DNA of 64,000 nucleotides, taken from assembly GCF_000708205.1 (NCBI RefSeq), contig NW_014575558.1, positions 434,001-498,000 of the forward strand, in the 5' to 3' direction. The notes under the pieces are model-generated. The model did not search any database. It saw nothing but the letters and a program-made list of their open reading frames with translations, and was not told the origin of the DNA. Positions 21,428 to 33,611 of the stretch are shown in pieces. The DNA comes from Mixia osmundae IAM 14324. Taxonomy: Eukaryota > Basidiomycota > Mixiomycetes > Mixiales > Mixiaceae. Made by a program: the position numbers and the translations under genes. Positions within the stretch are counted from its first letter, which is position 1; each line of letters starts with the position of its first letter.

Positions 21428-24316
21428 TGTTCCAGCAGAGCCTGGCCGGTCCGTCGAGCTGATCTGACCATGTCTGGGCTGACACAAGTCTCGGTGACGG
21501 ACAGGCTTGGTCAAGGCATTGAGAGCGACCAAGGGCACAAGAGGCAAAGACGAACAGGCCGTCATCGATGCGGCTCTCGACGAGATCAGGATCGAAGTCA
21601 AGAATGCAGACCAGGAGATCAAGGCAGCCGCAATCCTCAAGCTCACATTTGTGCGCATCAGCTTACCAGCAACTGAGAGGAATGCTGACACAAGCACGAA
21701 CGTAGTTGGACATGCTCGGACACTCTCACTTGACTCAGTATGCGTTTCCAGTGATCGAGTGCATGTCGTCTACGCGCTACGACATCAAGCAGGTCGGCTA
21801 CTTTGCAGCTAGTCAGACGTTTGCAGAGTCCACAGAGGTCATCTTGCTCGCCAACAATCTCATCAAGAAGGTGCGCAGCCTCCAGTCTCCCAGCCTGAAA
21901 AACGACTGACAACCAAAGGACAGGATCTGACAACCCCAGCAGCGGGTCCAGCAGCACTCTTTGCTACCCTTGCCCATTTGCCGCCCTTGATGATCGCCTC
22001 TACGCAGCTCTCTGACGATCTGCAACCTGATCTGCACCAGCATCTCTCTCATTCGCGGCCCATCATACGCCGGATGGTCATCCTCATTTTGGGACAGGTC
22101 TGGCGAAACCAGACGCGTCTTGCACTTGCACAGGCAACTGATCCCGCCGAGCAAGCCCGCATACGACAAGGGAATGACCGGGAGATCCTGCATCGTATCG
22201 AGAAGCTGCGCGAGAGATTGTCAGACGACGATCCCGGCGTCGTCTCGGCTGCAGTCAACATCATCCTCGAACTCGCCCGGATCACGCCAGATCCTTACCT
22301 CGTTCTCGCGCCAGAGTTGTTCGACCTACTGAGCACGAGCAGCAATAATTGGATGCTGATCAAGATCGTTAAGCTTTTCGCACTACTGACGCCGAGAGAA
22401 CCGAGGTTGGTCAGGAAGCTTCTGCCGCCTCTGACGGGCCTCATCGGCTCCACGCCTGCAATGTCACTGCTCTACGAGTGCATACATACCGTCATCGTGG
22501 GTGGCATGCTCGACGCTAGTCAAGGTGGCGACCGCCTCGCGCGGACATGCGTGAGCAAGCTGGCCGGCTTCCTCGAGGAAAATGATCAAAACTTGCGTTA
22601 CATTGCCATGCTTGGCCTTTCCAAGATACTGCCGACTCATCCTCATCTCGTCGCATCGTGCCAGAAGACGGTCATGCAGTGTATCGACGAGCCAGATGCG
22701 AGCATTCGACTGCGCGCTCTTGATTTGATACAAGGCATGGCGGACGCCGACAATTTGCACAGCATCGTCGAGCATCTGCTGTCGCATCTGGGAACGTCAG
22801 ATTCAGATCGTCAACCGAGTGCTGGCTCAGCACTCCGGGCACTCGCTGGCAGTACATCCGCCAATTCCGTCACGAGCACATCAAGTGTTCAGGCAACCCT
22901 GCACGTCTCTGTGCCTTTCAAGCTCTCACTCATCGGCGCGATCTTGACCATCACTTCACAGCAGACCTATGCGCTCATCAAGGACTTTGCTTGGTACATT
23001 GATCAGCTCATTGCTCTCACGTACATCTATCTCCCGATCGCTACTCCCACTGCAGAAGGCACGGGCAAGCGGATTCGTGATCATTTTGTGGACGTCGTGG
23101 CCCGAGTCAAGGCTGTGCGGCCATATGCCGTTCGCGTGCTAACTCGCTTACTCGCGGACGATTGCTTTGTCGAGAACGCTTCACTCGCAACTTCGGGCGA
23201 TGTAGCCGAGATTTTAGCGGGAGCGGCCTTCATCTGCGGAGAATACGCAGCAGAACCAACTGATCTAGCGAGGACTCTTGAAGCGCTTCTCGCCACCAGT
23301 GCCGAGCAGCTACCGCCTCATGTTGCATCAGTCTATGTCCATAATGCTGCCAAAACGTTCGCAAGATGGGCTCCTCAATCTGTCTCGTCTTGGTCAGAAG
23401 ACGTAGAAGGCTTGCAAAAGCTGCGCGCGCTTTCCCAGGCACTTTCGGCGAGCCTCTCACGTTTCGTTGCTTCACAAGATCTCGAGCTTAGGGAACGGGT
23501 ACGTGCGGTAGGCTCCTCGTGGCCATCTGCTGAGGCTGCGGACATGTTGCACAGTCACTGCAGCTTTCTGCGCTACTGCAATACGTCGAGCCAACGCTGG
23601 AAGCGACGGTAGGTGATGAAAGCAAAGTACGGTCTGCAGCCGAGACAGCTCTTCGAGTGCTCCACCTCCTCTTCTCTTCGTACGAAATGAACCCAGTGGC
23701 TGTCAAGGCTCAGAGCGCTGTACCTGTTCCGGACGAGCTCGATCTCGAGGTCCAGCTCATACCTGGCTACGATCAACATGTCGCCTCAATCACGGCGCAA
23801 GAGATCGATGTGGACGACTATGGCCGGCCAAAGCAACAACACAAGGCAAACGATGTTGCACAGGCAGAAACCAAGCCGAAGAAGACGCGACGACCGAAGG
23901 CGGAGACCGAGGAACCCAGCGAAAAGGCATGTAGCTTCAGATCCCGGGGAGTCATCGCTCATACTCGGCCTCGAGCCATGCAGAAGAAAAGCAAAAGTCG
24001 CAAACACAAGACTAAGAACGGGAAAGTAGATGACGCAGAGATTGATGCCATACCTATCGTCAAGCTTGACCTGGACGGCTTAGCCGTCAGGTCGCCCGCT
24101 CAGCCTGTGATCCGCATACCCGCAGCCGTCATTGATGCAGATGGGGAAATGCCGACGGTCAAGCCATCGGATCGGCAGCGGTCTCCTTCGCTGTCACCCA
24201 TTCCAGCTGTAACACCACCTGCAGAGACGACCGAGAAGGAGCCGCTTCTCACTGTGGACGAGCCGATACCTGCTATCAAAGTAGTCAAGAAGAAGAAAAA
24301 GAAAGCTGTTGCATGA
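21424..24316 (+). CDS. APL5: AP-3 complex subunit delta
   Basis: This is the large subunit of the AP-3 adaptor, which carries cargo from Golgi/endosomes to the vacuole. Exon 1 encodes MMFQQSLAG. Then comes LVKALRATKGTRGKDEQAVI, corresponding to the DLVRGIR motif of the family. HEAT-like adaptin repeats follow: LDMLGHSHLTQYAFPVIECM, YDIKQVGYFAASQTF, DDDPGVVSAAVNIILELAR, NNWMLIKIVKLFALLTPREP and LRYIAMLGLSKILPTHPHLV. The C-terminal hinge is Lys/Glu-rich, with polybasic runs at the end (KVVKKKKKKAVA). Introns lie at 5' positions and near 23497-23553; splicing the latter restores SLQLSALLQYVEPTLEATVG. The stop is only 14 bp from the stop of the next, convergent gene. Confidence 0.92.
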
Positions 24317-24330
24317 GCATCGTGTTGTAT

Positions 24331-25332
24331 TCAAGGGACAACAGCAGTCTCTTTCCATTCGCCGTGTGATTTCTTCCATACGTAGCGCTCGTTCGGCTCA
24401 ACCTTGAGCTTGCACCTGTCCCAATGCGTCAGGAGCGATACTCGGACAATGCAGAGTGGCTGACATATCCACTTCGTAAGGCTCAATCACAATCAAAGCA
24501 AATGTCTCGAGCGCCTTTTTGACTAGTTCCGGCTCTTCATCGTAGTCGACGGTGGTTGGGAAATCCTTTGGATCGATCTTGCCATCCAGAGGCGTACCGG
24601 GTGTCGGTCGAATGAAACTCGCTTTTAGTCTGTGAGCCGAAAAGATGCGGTATGAGCATCTTGACAGTACCATACCGGCCATGACGCACGGAGGGGAAAG
24701 CTTGCGGTAGATGCGTTGTCGCTCCGATTCCCAATCGAAGTTCTCTGCTTTTAGTGAGCCTGCGGAGGATGGCGCGAGCTGGGCCGCAGGAAATCCTTTG
24801 TGTGCGTTTGCATGTCCTGGCGGTGACACGATGTAGGCTCGGCCCTGGATCCTGAACTGCTCGCCAGTCGGCTCGAACCTGCCGGGAGAAGGATTAAAGG
24901 GACTGTATAGGTTGGCGGATTGATGTGACTGACCACCAGGCGATCTCGACGGGACATCCGTCCTTATGCGCTGTGATCTGCTGCGATTTTGGCGCGCGAA
25001 CATCCGTTGTGGTCAGCATAGCATCGCCTGTCCATCCCTCGTCGCCTTCGAGCTCGTCGCCCGCGCTGTTCTTCGACCATGAACGCTCTTCTTTCGGCCG
25101 ACGCTCGTTCACAAAGCCTGTTCTGGAGGATCAGGTCGTCGGTCCTCGTGTGCATGCTGGACGTGCCTCGATGAACGACAAAGCGAGAGCGTGGACGGCC
25201 TGCAGAGAATGACGACTCCAACGTATCGACGGTCGAGAAGCAGTAGGAGATCGAGTCTTTGTTCTGCTTCATGTTCTCGTTGACGGCTTCGTTGAGAAGC
25301 TTGCGCCATCTGCAAGGCGTCGGTGTTGACAT
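24331..25332 (-). CDS. FMN-binding split-barrel protein of the Alr4036 / pyridoxamine-5'-phosphate-oxidase-like family
   Basis: The start MSTPTPCRWRKLLNEAVNEN is typical of fungal Alr4036-type PNPOx-like proteins, whose substrate is not established. Other supporting blocks are SRFVVHRG, ITAHKDGCPVEIAWW (FMN-site strand), QFRIQGRAYIVSPPG, FDWESERQRIYRKLS, SFIRPTPGTPLDGKIDPKDF and ETFALIVIEPYEVDM. A last exon after an intron beginning GTCAGC reads KLKVEPNERYVWKKSHGEW and ends in AVVP. About five short introns interrupt it. It is convergent with AP-3 delta (14-bp gap) and divergent from the glutamine-synthetase-like gene. Confidence 0.82.
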
Positions 25333-25537
25333 TGTGGCTGCTTGACGGACGTGTTGCGCGACCGCAGTGAGGCGCTTGGATGCCACGATGTCGTCGCTTG
25401 AGCCTCTTTTGACTTTGGCTGATGACGCGATGACGCAGTGCACGGTCGCGCTCAAAGTTCAAAATCATTTTACGCCCATGCGCAGGTGCAACAGAGAGCG
25501 AAAGCCCAAAGCTCGAAGTTCAACGATTGACCGCAGC

Positions 25538-27547
25538 ATGGCAAGAAGGACGGCAAGTGACGTCGAAGCATTGCTCAAAGATGACAACAAAGTCAAAGTG
25601 GCAGGTAAGGCGCCAAATTGAACGTCTGGTGCTCTAGCTGAAGCAAAAACAGGCGTGGACGCAGATGGAGTGCTACGAGGCAAGATAATGTCAAAGTCCA
25701 AGTTTCTGTCGTGCATCCGCAGCGATAGCCAGGGCTTCGGCTTCTGTGGCGTCATCTTCGGCTGGGACATCTCAGACACGGTCTATACACGCGAGCTGGG
25801 CATCTCCAACTCGGCAAACGGCTATCGCGACCTGACTGCTCGCATTGACTTTGACTCTTATCGTCGGATACCCTTTGAGAACAATATTGCGCTGTTCCTC
25901 GTGACATTCATGGATCCAGAAGAAGGTCACCTCGGCAAGTCATTGTGCGCTTGCCCACGCGGTCTGCTCCAACGAATAACCGCTCAATATCGAGATGAAC
26001 TCGGCTATGAAGCTTTATGCGGCGCCGAGTACGAATATTTCCGTACGTCGCTCGATTTTGCATTGATTATGCTGGATGCTGATCAGTCACGCAGAGTTCA
26101 AGGGCGCGTCGAGCCTGACACCTACGCTTGTCATCATGGCTGATCAAGTGACTTTATAGAATCGGCCCAATCCGTCGTGGACAAAGGGTTCTCGAACCTG
26201 ACAGTGCTCACGCCAGGCATGCACGGCTATAGTATGCTACGCACCAGTCTCAATAGCGAGTACTTTCACGATCTGTACGAAGAGGTGCGTGAGGCCATAT
26301 AGCTTACACGCGAGCATCACTCTTATGTATCGCAGAGCGCCGCCTTTGGTATAGAGATAGAGGGACATCACACCGAGACGGGACCGGGAGTGTACGAGAC
26401 TGCACTCGCATATACCAACGCCGAAAGAATGGCCGACAACGCAGCACTGTTCAAGCTGACCGCCAAAACAGGTGGGCTACTTTTGTTTTGACGACGGTTA
26501 CAACTTACCTTGTATCCAGTCGGAATGAAGTATGGCATTATACCCAGTTTTATGGCCAAACCGCACAATGGCCTTCCGGGGTGCAGCGGCGAGTCATTCG
26601 CTCTGCTCTTGCGACCAAGCTCATCGCTTGGCAGGGCATGTACACTTTTCTCTCAAGTCGCAAGACGGCAAAAATGTCTTCGCAGTGGATGTAGGACGAC
26701 TGATTCGACTTTTGACTACGCTGACGATGGGATAGGAACCTCGGCTCGATGCAAAGTGGCCCGATCTCAAGCACGTCTCACGAACGATGGAGCACTTTAT
26801 CGCTGGCATCCTCCAAGGACTACCAGACGTCATGCCTTGTCTTGTGCCCACCATCAACGGGTACAAGCGACTCGTAGAGAATTACTGGGCGCCTGTCAAT
26901 GGTATGTGCATCTCTAGCCAAGTCATCATCCTTTGACCCGCTGGCAGTCTCTTGGGGTCTAGAGAGCAGGTTAGCGAGCATACGAATTATATCACCACCT
27001 TTGGCCAGTGCAAGTGCTACTCGCGTCGAAGTACGCGTACCAGGAGCAGACGTAAGTCCAGTCTAGTTTGAGGCAAGTCCTCGCTGAAACGGCACAGATG
27101 AACCCCTACTACACCTTTTCAGCGATCCTCGCATTAGGGCTGTATGGAATCAAGAACCAGCTTGAGCTAGACATCCCCCCGATCACTGCTGGCGCGGACG
27201 TAGCCAAGGGCAAGCGTCAGGTCCAGTAGCTTGAAGATAGAGCTAACGTGCCGGTGGCTCATCAGCAAGCAAACGCCTCGCAAAGACATTGAAGGAGGCC
27301 ACAGATCAGATGAGTAGCCCGGAAAGCTTGGCTCGCAAGACGCTGGGTGACGACTTTGTAGATCATTATGCTGGCACAAGAGTGAGTTCTCGCGCGATCG
27401 ATCAAGCTCATGCTGATCTCGATGCAGGAACACGAATGGCAAGTCTACAGCCAGACCGTCACCTCATGGGACCTGGAGAGGCAAGCCTCTGAGCTTGCGC
27501 GAGCTCACTGTACTGACATCCTTAACAGATATCTCGAACTAGCTTAA
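25538..27547 (+). CDS. Glutamine-synthetase-like ligase (type I GS fold, GlnA/FluG-like)
   Basis: This is a GS-fold ligase related to bacterial GlnA-type and fungal FluG C-terminal domains, probably a gamma-glutamyl ligase whose acceptor cannot be read from sequence. Start MARRTASDVEALLKDDNKVK at 25538. Key blocks are GVDADGVLRGKIMSKSKFL, GFGFCGVIFGWDISDTVYTR, GAEYEYFQFKG, LTPGMHGYSMLRTSLN, IEIEGHHTETGPGVYETALA, KYGIIPSFMAKPHNGLPGCS, GHVHFSLKS, LPDVMPCLVPTINGYKRLVE and FVDHYAGTRE. They include the metal-binding Glu and ATP-site residues of the family. About ten introns interrupt it. The last one (27481-27528) begins GCAAGC and is a GC-AG intron, leaving a 19-nt final exon (end of ERYLELA). 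ATGs upstream of 25538 are out of frame. Confidence 0.88.
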
Positions 27548-27625
27548 TACAGCGAGTGCTTGAATTTGTCAACAATAACGCGCCTACAGCGTCTGTTCTC
27601 ACAGAAAAATACTTGGTTTCTTTCG

Positions 27626-28927
27626 TCATGATTTGAGGATGCTTTTGGTCTCGTTCAGGATCGGCTGCAAGTGGTCAGGAAAGAGGCGGCCAGCTGCCTC
27701 GACTTGCGTCCGCGCGTAAATGATGTATGCCAGATACGTCGACAGCTGTTGAAGCATAAACGTTATTTCGGATGTTAGTTTGGCTCCTTGGTGGCTGAGA
27801 TCGCCGACTAGATTACGACCGTCTATAGAGGTGATGCTGAACTTGAGCAAGTCGACACGATACTGCAGTAGCCGCGTCTGCGGGAGGACTGGCTCGAGGG
27901 CCTTTGCAGCGGACTCGATCCGGTGAAAGCACTGCGGGAGCACCTCTCGCAAGCTCTCTGAAGATTCACGCATCCACTCGATAAGTTCCGCGTCAGCCGG
28001 CGCGTCGAATAACGGTCTCGTAGCAGCGAGATAACTTCGTATGACTGTCGCATTCGAGTGTACGCTATTGAAAGCGCCTGTCATGGCAAAGCCCGCTTTT
28101 TGAAGAGGTCCCGTGAAGCTGTCGAGTATGTGAGCGAGATCGGATGTTGCCTCTTCTTCCGCAAGTGGACTCACGAAAGTGGCCAAGCTGGAACAAAGTC
28201 AGCGGGGTGGAAAAGAACACAGAGACTAGACTGACCTCGAGGCGATCTTCGAGAGCGTCGGTCCCACGCTGAGGTGTTCGTGCGCTTGGTCAGTGACACG
28301 CATGATGGTGTCGAGGTGCCGTTGCAGCATTGCCTCCAGTTCTTGCCTTGACAGCTTTCTCGGCTTCGGCCGAGCCATCATACGATCTTTGAGAGCATCC
28401 AGCCAATTTCTGCGCAGATCCTGATATGGCTTCATGCCGGTCTCTGGCAAGATGCGAGCAGCGCGCTCCCTGGCGTCATTGATTCGAGACGCAGAGCTTG
28501 CATACAAGTCAGTCGCCAGGCCCGAAGAGGTATCGAATAGCGTCTTGACCCTCCGAGACGAGCTCGACAGGGCTTCTTTGGCAAGAGCAGACGAAGACGA
28601 GTAGGCTTCCCTGACCAAAGGCGACTGCGCCAACGTCAAAAGGTCCGCTCGGCCGGCGCGCTCCAAATTTGGCTGGTTGTGTGCGAGCCATGCGACTGCA
28701 AAGAGGAGCGCACCAAAGCCAAGGACGCGCTTGACGCTGAAAGAGAGCCGCGGCAGCGAGACTGGGCCTGACCTGCGCGTTCGAGCAGGCAATCTTGCCG
28801 AACGACGAAAATGCGCAATTCTCTGGCCTGAGTCGAACTCGATAGAAGTCTGTTCATACGTGCCTGGTCCGACCCTGGGCTGTAGTCTGACGAAGTCGTC
28901 ATAGGGGAGCCAAGCCTCGTCAGACAT
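27626..28927 (-). CDS. Uncharacterised single-pass membrane protein
   Basis: Two exons joined by a short intron near 28185-28235. The protein starts MSDEAWLPYDDFVRLQPRVG if ATG 28927 is used; an in-frame ATG at 28987 would add 20 residues. One hydrophobic segment, VLGFGALLFAVAWLA, follows a basic stretch. A long helical part rich in Ser/Ala/Arg comes next (KEALSSSSRRVKTLFDTSSG), then MARPKPRKLSRQELEAM and a helical C-terminal exon (LLQYRVDLLKFSITSIDG). I do not recognise the family. Its layout of disordered N-terminus, one membrane segment and helical C-terminus resembles the larger gene at 30740-33611, but clear similarity is not visible. Confidence 0.65.
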
Positions 28928-28987
28928 TGCTGCGCCAGACAGCGCGCGAAGTGTGACGCCGAATGACACGTCAACCCCGTCAAGCAT

Positions 28988-29541
28988 CACCCAAACATTT
29001 GACGTGCTATCAGTTGTTGCTGCTTTCAAAAATCATTTGACGCGTACAGGATGACGCGCCTTTTCGAAATTGCCATGCGCGGCGAAGCGGTGGCTCATCA
29101 GATGCTCTCCTGTTCCGGCCAGTATGCACACGCGGCCAGCTCAGGATCCATCAAGTCAGATGCCGAAGCAGGGCATGATCAGATGGCCAGCCTCTTGGGC
29201 TACGCTCTGTGGGGTCGTCATGATTGCGCTGGATGGCGTGGCTCGAGCTCGGCTCAGCAATTGAGCTGCTAAGGCCTCGCGAAGGAAAGTCTCGCTAGTC
29301 ATATCGTTCAATATCGCTTGTCGACCCAGATCGTTGGGCTTGTACAGATCGCTCCTGGCAGTCTTAAGCAGCGACAGGGGGAATATGCCAGCATCCTAGA
29401 CGATACACGGCACATAACTCACTCACTCACTCACTAACTCGCTCGACATTGCTGGCGACACCCACAGAGCTCGACTAGGAGCACCTTCTGACGATCCTAC
29501 TTCTCCGACAGCATAGCCAGACCAAGACAAACAGCGACGAC
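28988..29541. other. Intergenic region with an ACTC microsatellite
   Basis: This separates divergent genes. A short tandem ACTC run lies at about 29416-29440. Small frames (for example 29070-29272) have no support. Promoters of both flanking genes are expected here. Confidence 0.5.
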
Positions 29542-30445
29542 ATGGGCAGAAAGGGCAGGACAAGTCTCGTTCTGGCAGCCGCTACTCTCCTCGCATCCTC
29601 AACTTCAAGTGTAGAAGCCGTCGCAGCACCTGATCTATCGTCATCGACGACCACAAGGAGCAACCACCTCGTCGAAAGAGCCTCAGTCTTGTCAGTCTAC
29701 TGCGCCGGCACGTCACTGTTCACGCCTTGCCCTGCGCCAACGAATGGCGTCGCCTACTGCACACTGGCACTCAAGTGCGCCTTCAGCTGTAACACCGGAT
29801 ATACGGTCTCTGGATCCTCCTGCGTCCTCGCTGCCTCGAGTAAGGCGAAAGCTCGCAAGAAACGTGATCTAGCAAAGGAGACACTCTGCCCTACAGGCGA
29901 AAGGCAAGTCGAACACTGGTGCTGTGCCAGGTACATCGCTGATAGATTGACAAATCAGTGCATGTCCGATCGCAGGCTCACATACATACCAATTCGCTTC
30001 AGTATTCTTAGACAAGCTCGATTCGACCTCCGCCATGAGTATAGGCGACGGACTCGCATGGGAGTGTATCGATCCCACTTCTCAGATCGATTCGTGCGGC
30101 GGGTGCGCAGCGAGGGGCGAAGGCACAGACTGCACGAGCATACCTCACAGCAGAGGTGTCGGATGCCATAAAGGCACATGCACCGTCTTTAGCTGCGTAG
30201 ACGGCTTCTCGCCCTCTGCCAATGCCACCGCTTGTCAGCCCATCCATCTCTTCAACAGTCAAGGCATACATGCACATCCACATGCGAGCGGCCATGGACA
30301 CAACCATAGCAACACGCACCGGCGGCGATCTGCGCACGCACACGCGCACAGCGGAGGACATCGACAACTGGCGCAAGCGTATCATGTACAAACATCGAGA
30401 TCATCTGGGCATCACTCGCATCACGCCCGCGGACATTCTCGATAG
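29542..30445 (+). CDS. Secreted Cys-rich priA-like protein with histidine-rich tail
   Basis: This is a homologue of the basidiomycete priA family, secreted Cys-rich proteins first described from mushroom fruiting and also found in yeasts and rusts. A signal peptide (MGRKGRTSLVLAAATLLASS) is followed by YCAGTSLFTPCPAPTNGVAY, CAFSCNTGYTVSGSSC, a KARKKR dibasic site, then LCPTGES/ACPIAGSHTYQF, IDSCGGCAARGEGTDCTSIP, GVGCHKGTCTVFSCVDGF and a tail with many His (HAHPHASGHGHNHSNTH). The intron at 29904-29958 begins GCAAGTC and is GC-AG; only this donor puts ACPIAG in frame. The His-rich tail suggests metal binding, which is inference. Confidence 0.85.
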
Positions 30446-30739
30446 CCTTCATTAGTCACTATAGACGTTGTCATTGCCTTCATTGCACCTCACGCCATTC
30501 GATGTAGGCTTGCGCCTCAGATCTTTCATGACTCGTTAGATTAGTACATTGTGTATGGATACAGGTCACTCTGCTTCACTCTTGCGACTGTGGCAGCAGG
30601 TCTATCGTCTTCTGTCCAGGTCTTTGGCTAGATTTCACCGCGTTCTCGAACGAGTCCATGATTTGATGAAGGCCTGCCACTTCGTCTGCAGGCAGGAGCG
30701 CGTGATCGGCAAGATGTGTTTCGATCAGGTTGTCCTGTA
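30446..30739. other. Intergenic region between convergent genes
   Basis: This holds the 3' flanks of the priA-like gene and of the large membrane protein gene. I see no gene. Confidence 0.5.
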
Positions 30740-33611
30740 CTAGAACGTGAGCCCAGTCCATCGAGCTTTCGCGTAACGACTGGCCTTGAACGCGGCAACA
30801 TTGACCGCATAACCATGAAGATCGTCACGAGCGCGCATGAGCTTCAGGTGTGCTGCTCGGACTGTCAAAATTGACGTCTGCGTAAGCTGCATGTCGCGGT
30901 TGAGTTGCTTCGCCTTGTAGGTGTCATATTCGACCACCCTGCGCCAAAGTGGGCGATCCTCAATCTCTTTGGACAGCATGCGATCGCCTCGATAAAGGTA
31001 GCCTTTGACCGTTTGCGCAACGTCGGAAGCTTCATCGATGATGGGGATGGCCGAATCTATTTGGTTGACGATGCTTCCGGTTGTGTAAGAAATTCGATCG
31101 AAAAGTGAATCGAGCTGCTTCGTCATGTCGTCTACCGTGTAAGCACTACCAGACTCGATCCCTTTGATCGTACTCTCGATACGCCTGAATTCGTAGACAA
31201 TGGTTCCAAAGTCTGTCAGAGCTTTGGCTTGTATGATGGTCAGGCTCGTCTTTATATCACGCATCAAATTTCCGAGCTGCAGCAAGCATAGCGAAATCTC
31301 ATCGCTATCCGGTAGGTATACCGCTGCAGTGATAGCGGCACCCAATTCCCACAAGCTTCCCGGTGTGTGAGCATAGCGGGTACACATGTGCTTGGAAACA
31401 TACGAAGCATAATGTAGCTCATTCGAGCTGACGAGCGCATCGGCGACGGTATTGAATGTGTCGCGAGCGGCGCGCGCTTGTCCTGATATGCGGTGTGTCA
31501 TGATGCCTAGGCCTTTGCGACCGGATGATCGCGAGCACCTCTGCCCAGTGGTGTAGCATGCGACGCTATCGATAGTCGATCTGACCACTGAGCCCTCCAA
31601 GAGCGTGATATTGCCATTTCGCAATCGCACGCGGTGCTGCTGGCCCATAGCCAGGAGCATGGATGACGTGGTAGCGACTGCGCCGGAGATGGACGACAGC
31701 GTGACGAGTGGGTGCGTGGCTCCGCTGCTGACCAGCGAGAGGGCTCGCATGGGCGCCGTGCTGAGGAAGACTGATAATGCTGAACGTAGGATGAATATGT
31801 ATCCCGCTGCTAATATGACCAGACCGAGCAAGACCATAGCAAGTGTCGACTGTAGGGGCGAGAGCAGGAGCAAGATGATGCGTCCTATAAATGAACCTGC
31901 CACCTCAAAGGGAAATGCAGCTGCTTTCCCGAGCGTATCGGCTAGATGAGACTGAGTGGACGAATGTCGAGAGCGTTTCGAACGAGGCGAGCTGCCCGGT
32001 GTCGGCATTACGACTGGTATGACAGGATCATGAGACTCTCCGCTCTGGCTCGAGATGCTCTGAGCTTCAGAATGAATAGATGGTAAATTGGTTCGGCCAA
32101 GGATAGAGCGTCTCTTGTGTGGGCGTGCCGTCATCATACTGACCCGACCATTACCCGAGGAGCTCGACTTTACACTTTTGCGCGTACGTTGACGAGCCTG
32201 CTCGCGGTATTCGGGTCGGATGAGAGACTCGGAGACATCAGAGAAGACACTGCGTGCGTCTGGAAAGCGATCCCGGTCGTCTCCCGCGCGAGGCGGCGAA
32301 CGAATCACACTCGCCTGAGCTGAAGAATCTGCAAATGCTTGGACATAGCCGATGATGGGATTTGACAAGTCCGTACCGTCGTCAGCCTCGAGCTTTGAAC
32401 GCAAAGAGGCGAGCAAAGATAGGTCGGCCAGATTAGCGGGAGCTTTTGGCTCGGGGACATGGGCAACAGAGACGTCAGGTGACATGACGAATTGTCTGCC
32501 GATCTCGTCTTGTCTGAACATGGCAAGAGCCTGGGCAAGATTGCGCGAGACCGCATCTCGATCGGGCTGTCGTGCTGTCAAGACCGACTCGAGCGCTTGT
32601 TTGCGTTCGTGCAGAGTCTTTGGCTGGTGCGTAGCCAATAGCGACGTCGGCGCAGACGGACTCGTGCCTTCAGCTGGAGGCACAGAAGTATGAGCAGGCG
32701 TCACAACAGGGACGGGTTGGATCTCTGCCGGGCCCGAGAGGTTTGACAGTTCGAGCGATTGTACCAAACGATCGTGTAGCTCCTCACTGGTCTCCTCTCC
32801 GCCGCTCAGAGCATCAATACCACCGGCGCTGGGACCCGGCGAGAAACTGTTGAGTGAGGCCGAGTCGTACGACACGCCATCAAAGTGGGCGTCCGTGTCA
32901 TCGCTACAGAGTGAGCCTGTCTGGTTTGCTGTGCGCATAGGCGGTGTATGCATAAGCGAATCGTCAGAATTGTGCGGTCGGTGGATTGGTAGAGAGGCAT
33001 GGTCTGAGTCGCCTGCGCCGGCTGCCGAACTAGAGGATGGCGTTGGTGCAAGTGCGCCAGGCATATCGTGACTGTCGAGTGCGAGCGCCTCTTGCAATCT
33101 CTGAGCAAGATCAGGGCTGTCCTCGTGCGCACTGTCTGACATGACGAATACTGACGCCGAACGAGTGTAAGGAGCGGCAAATGAGCCTGCTGGAGTGAAG
33201 CGAGATTTAGATTGACTGGTCGCACTCGTCCCCTGGGCGGGCAGGCTTGGTATGATGAGTGGTGGAGCCCTGGAGGGTGTCTTTGATCCCTTGTGAGGCC
33301 TGGGCGCCGGTGTGAGTATCTACTGACCTAGACCAAGTCAGCAAATTGGCCGCATTGTCGAGTTCGCATGTGCATACATTCGAGGGACGTGCCGACGTCT
33401 CTGAGCTCCGACGCTTGATCGTAGGCCCAGACTCGGTGCGAATGGGTCGAGTGAGACGTCTGCGATTGATTTCGGAGGGACGAGCGGGGGTATAGCTCTT
33501 GCTTGGCTGCCGGTCAACCCCTCTCGAGGGGCTGCTGAAGCTGTCCAAGTCGCGCGCGGTGACATCTTTTCGACTGTCTGGATGCATGCTGGCAGCCTCC
33601 CGTGCGCTCAT
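30740..33611 (-). CDS. Large uncharacterised membrane protein, about 937 residues
   Basis: Exon 1 (33378-33611) starts MSAREAASMHPDSRKDVTAR and is basic and disordered. Intron 33320-33377 is phase 0, with branch-like TGCTGAC. It joins a 2.58-kb exon that is open well upstream of the internal ATG at 33142. The first 400 residues are Ser/Pro/Asp-rich and disordered (AQRLQEALALDSHDMPG, KRRSILGRTNLPSIHSEAQS). Hydrophobic segments follow: IGRIILLLLSPLQSTLAMVL, VLLGLVILAAGYIFILRSAL and weaker ones. The C-terminal third is helical (IQAKALTDFGTIVYEFRRIE, VVEYDTYKAKQLNRDMQLTQ). The family is not recognised; a nuclear-envelope or ER protein would fit the layout, but that is a guess. The start lies head-to-head with the Dus2 gene. 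Confidence 0.7.

Noticed and set aside
29070-29272. Small plus-strand frames upstream of the priA-like gene
   Set aside because: Too short, no signal peptide or family motif, and they occupy the likely divergent promoter.
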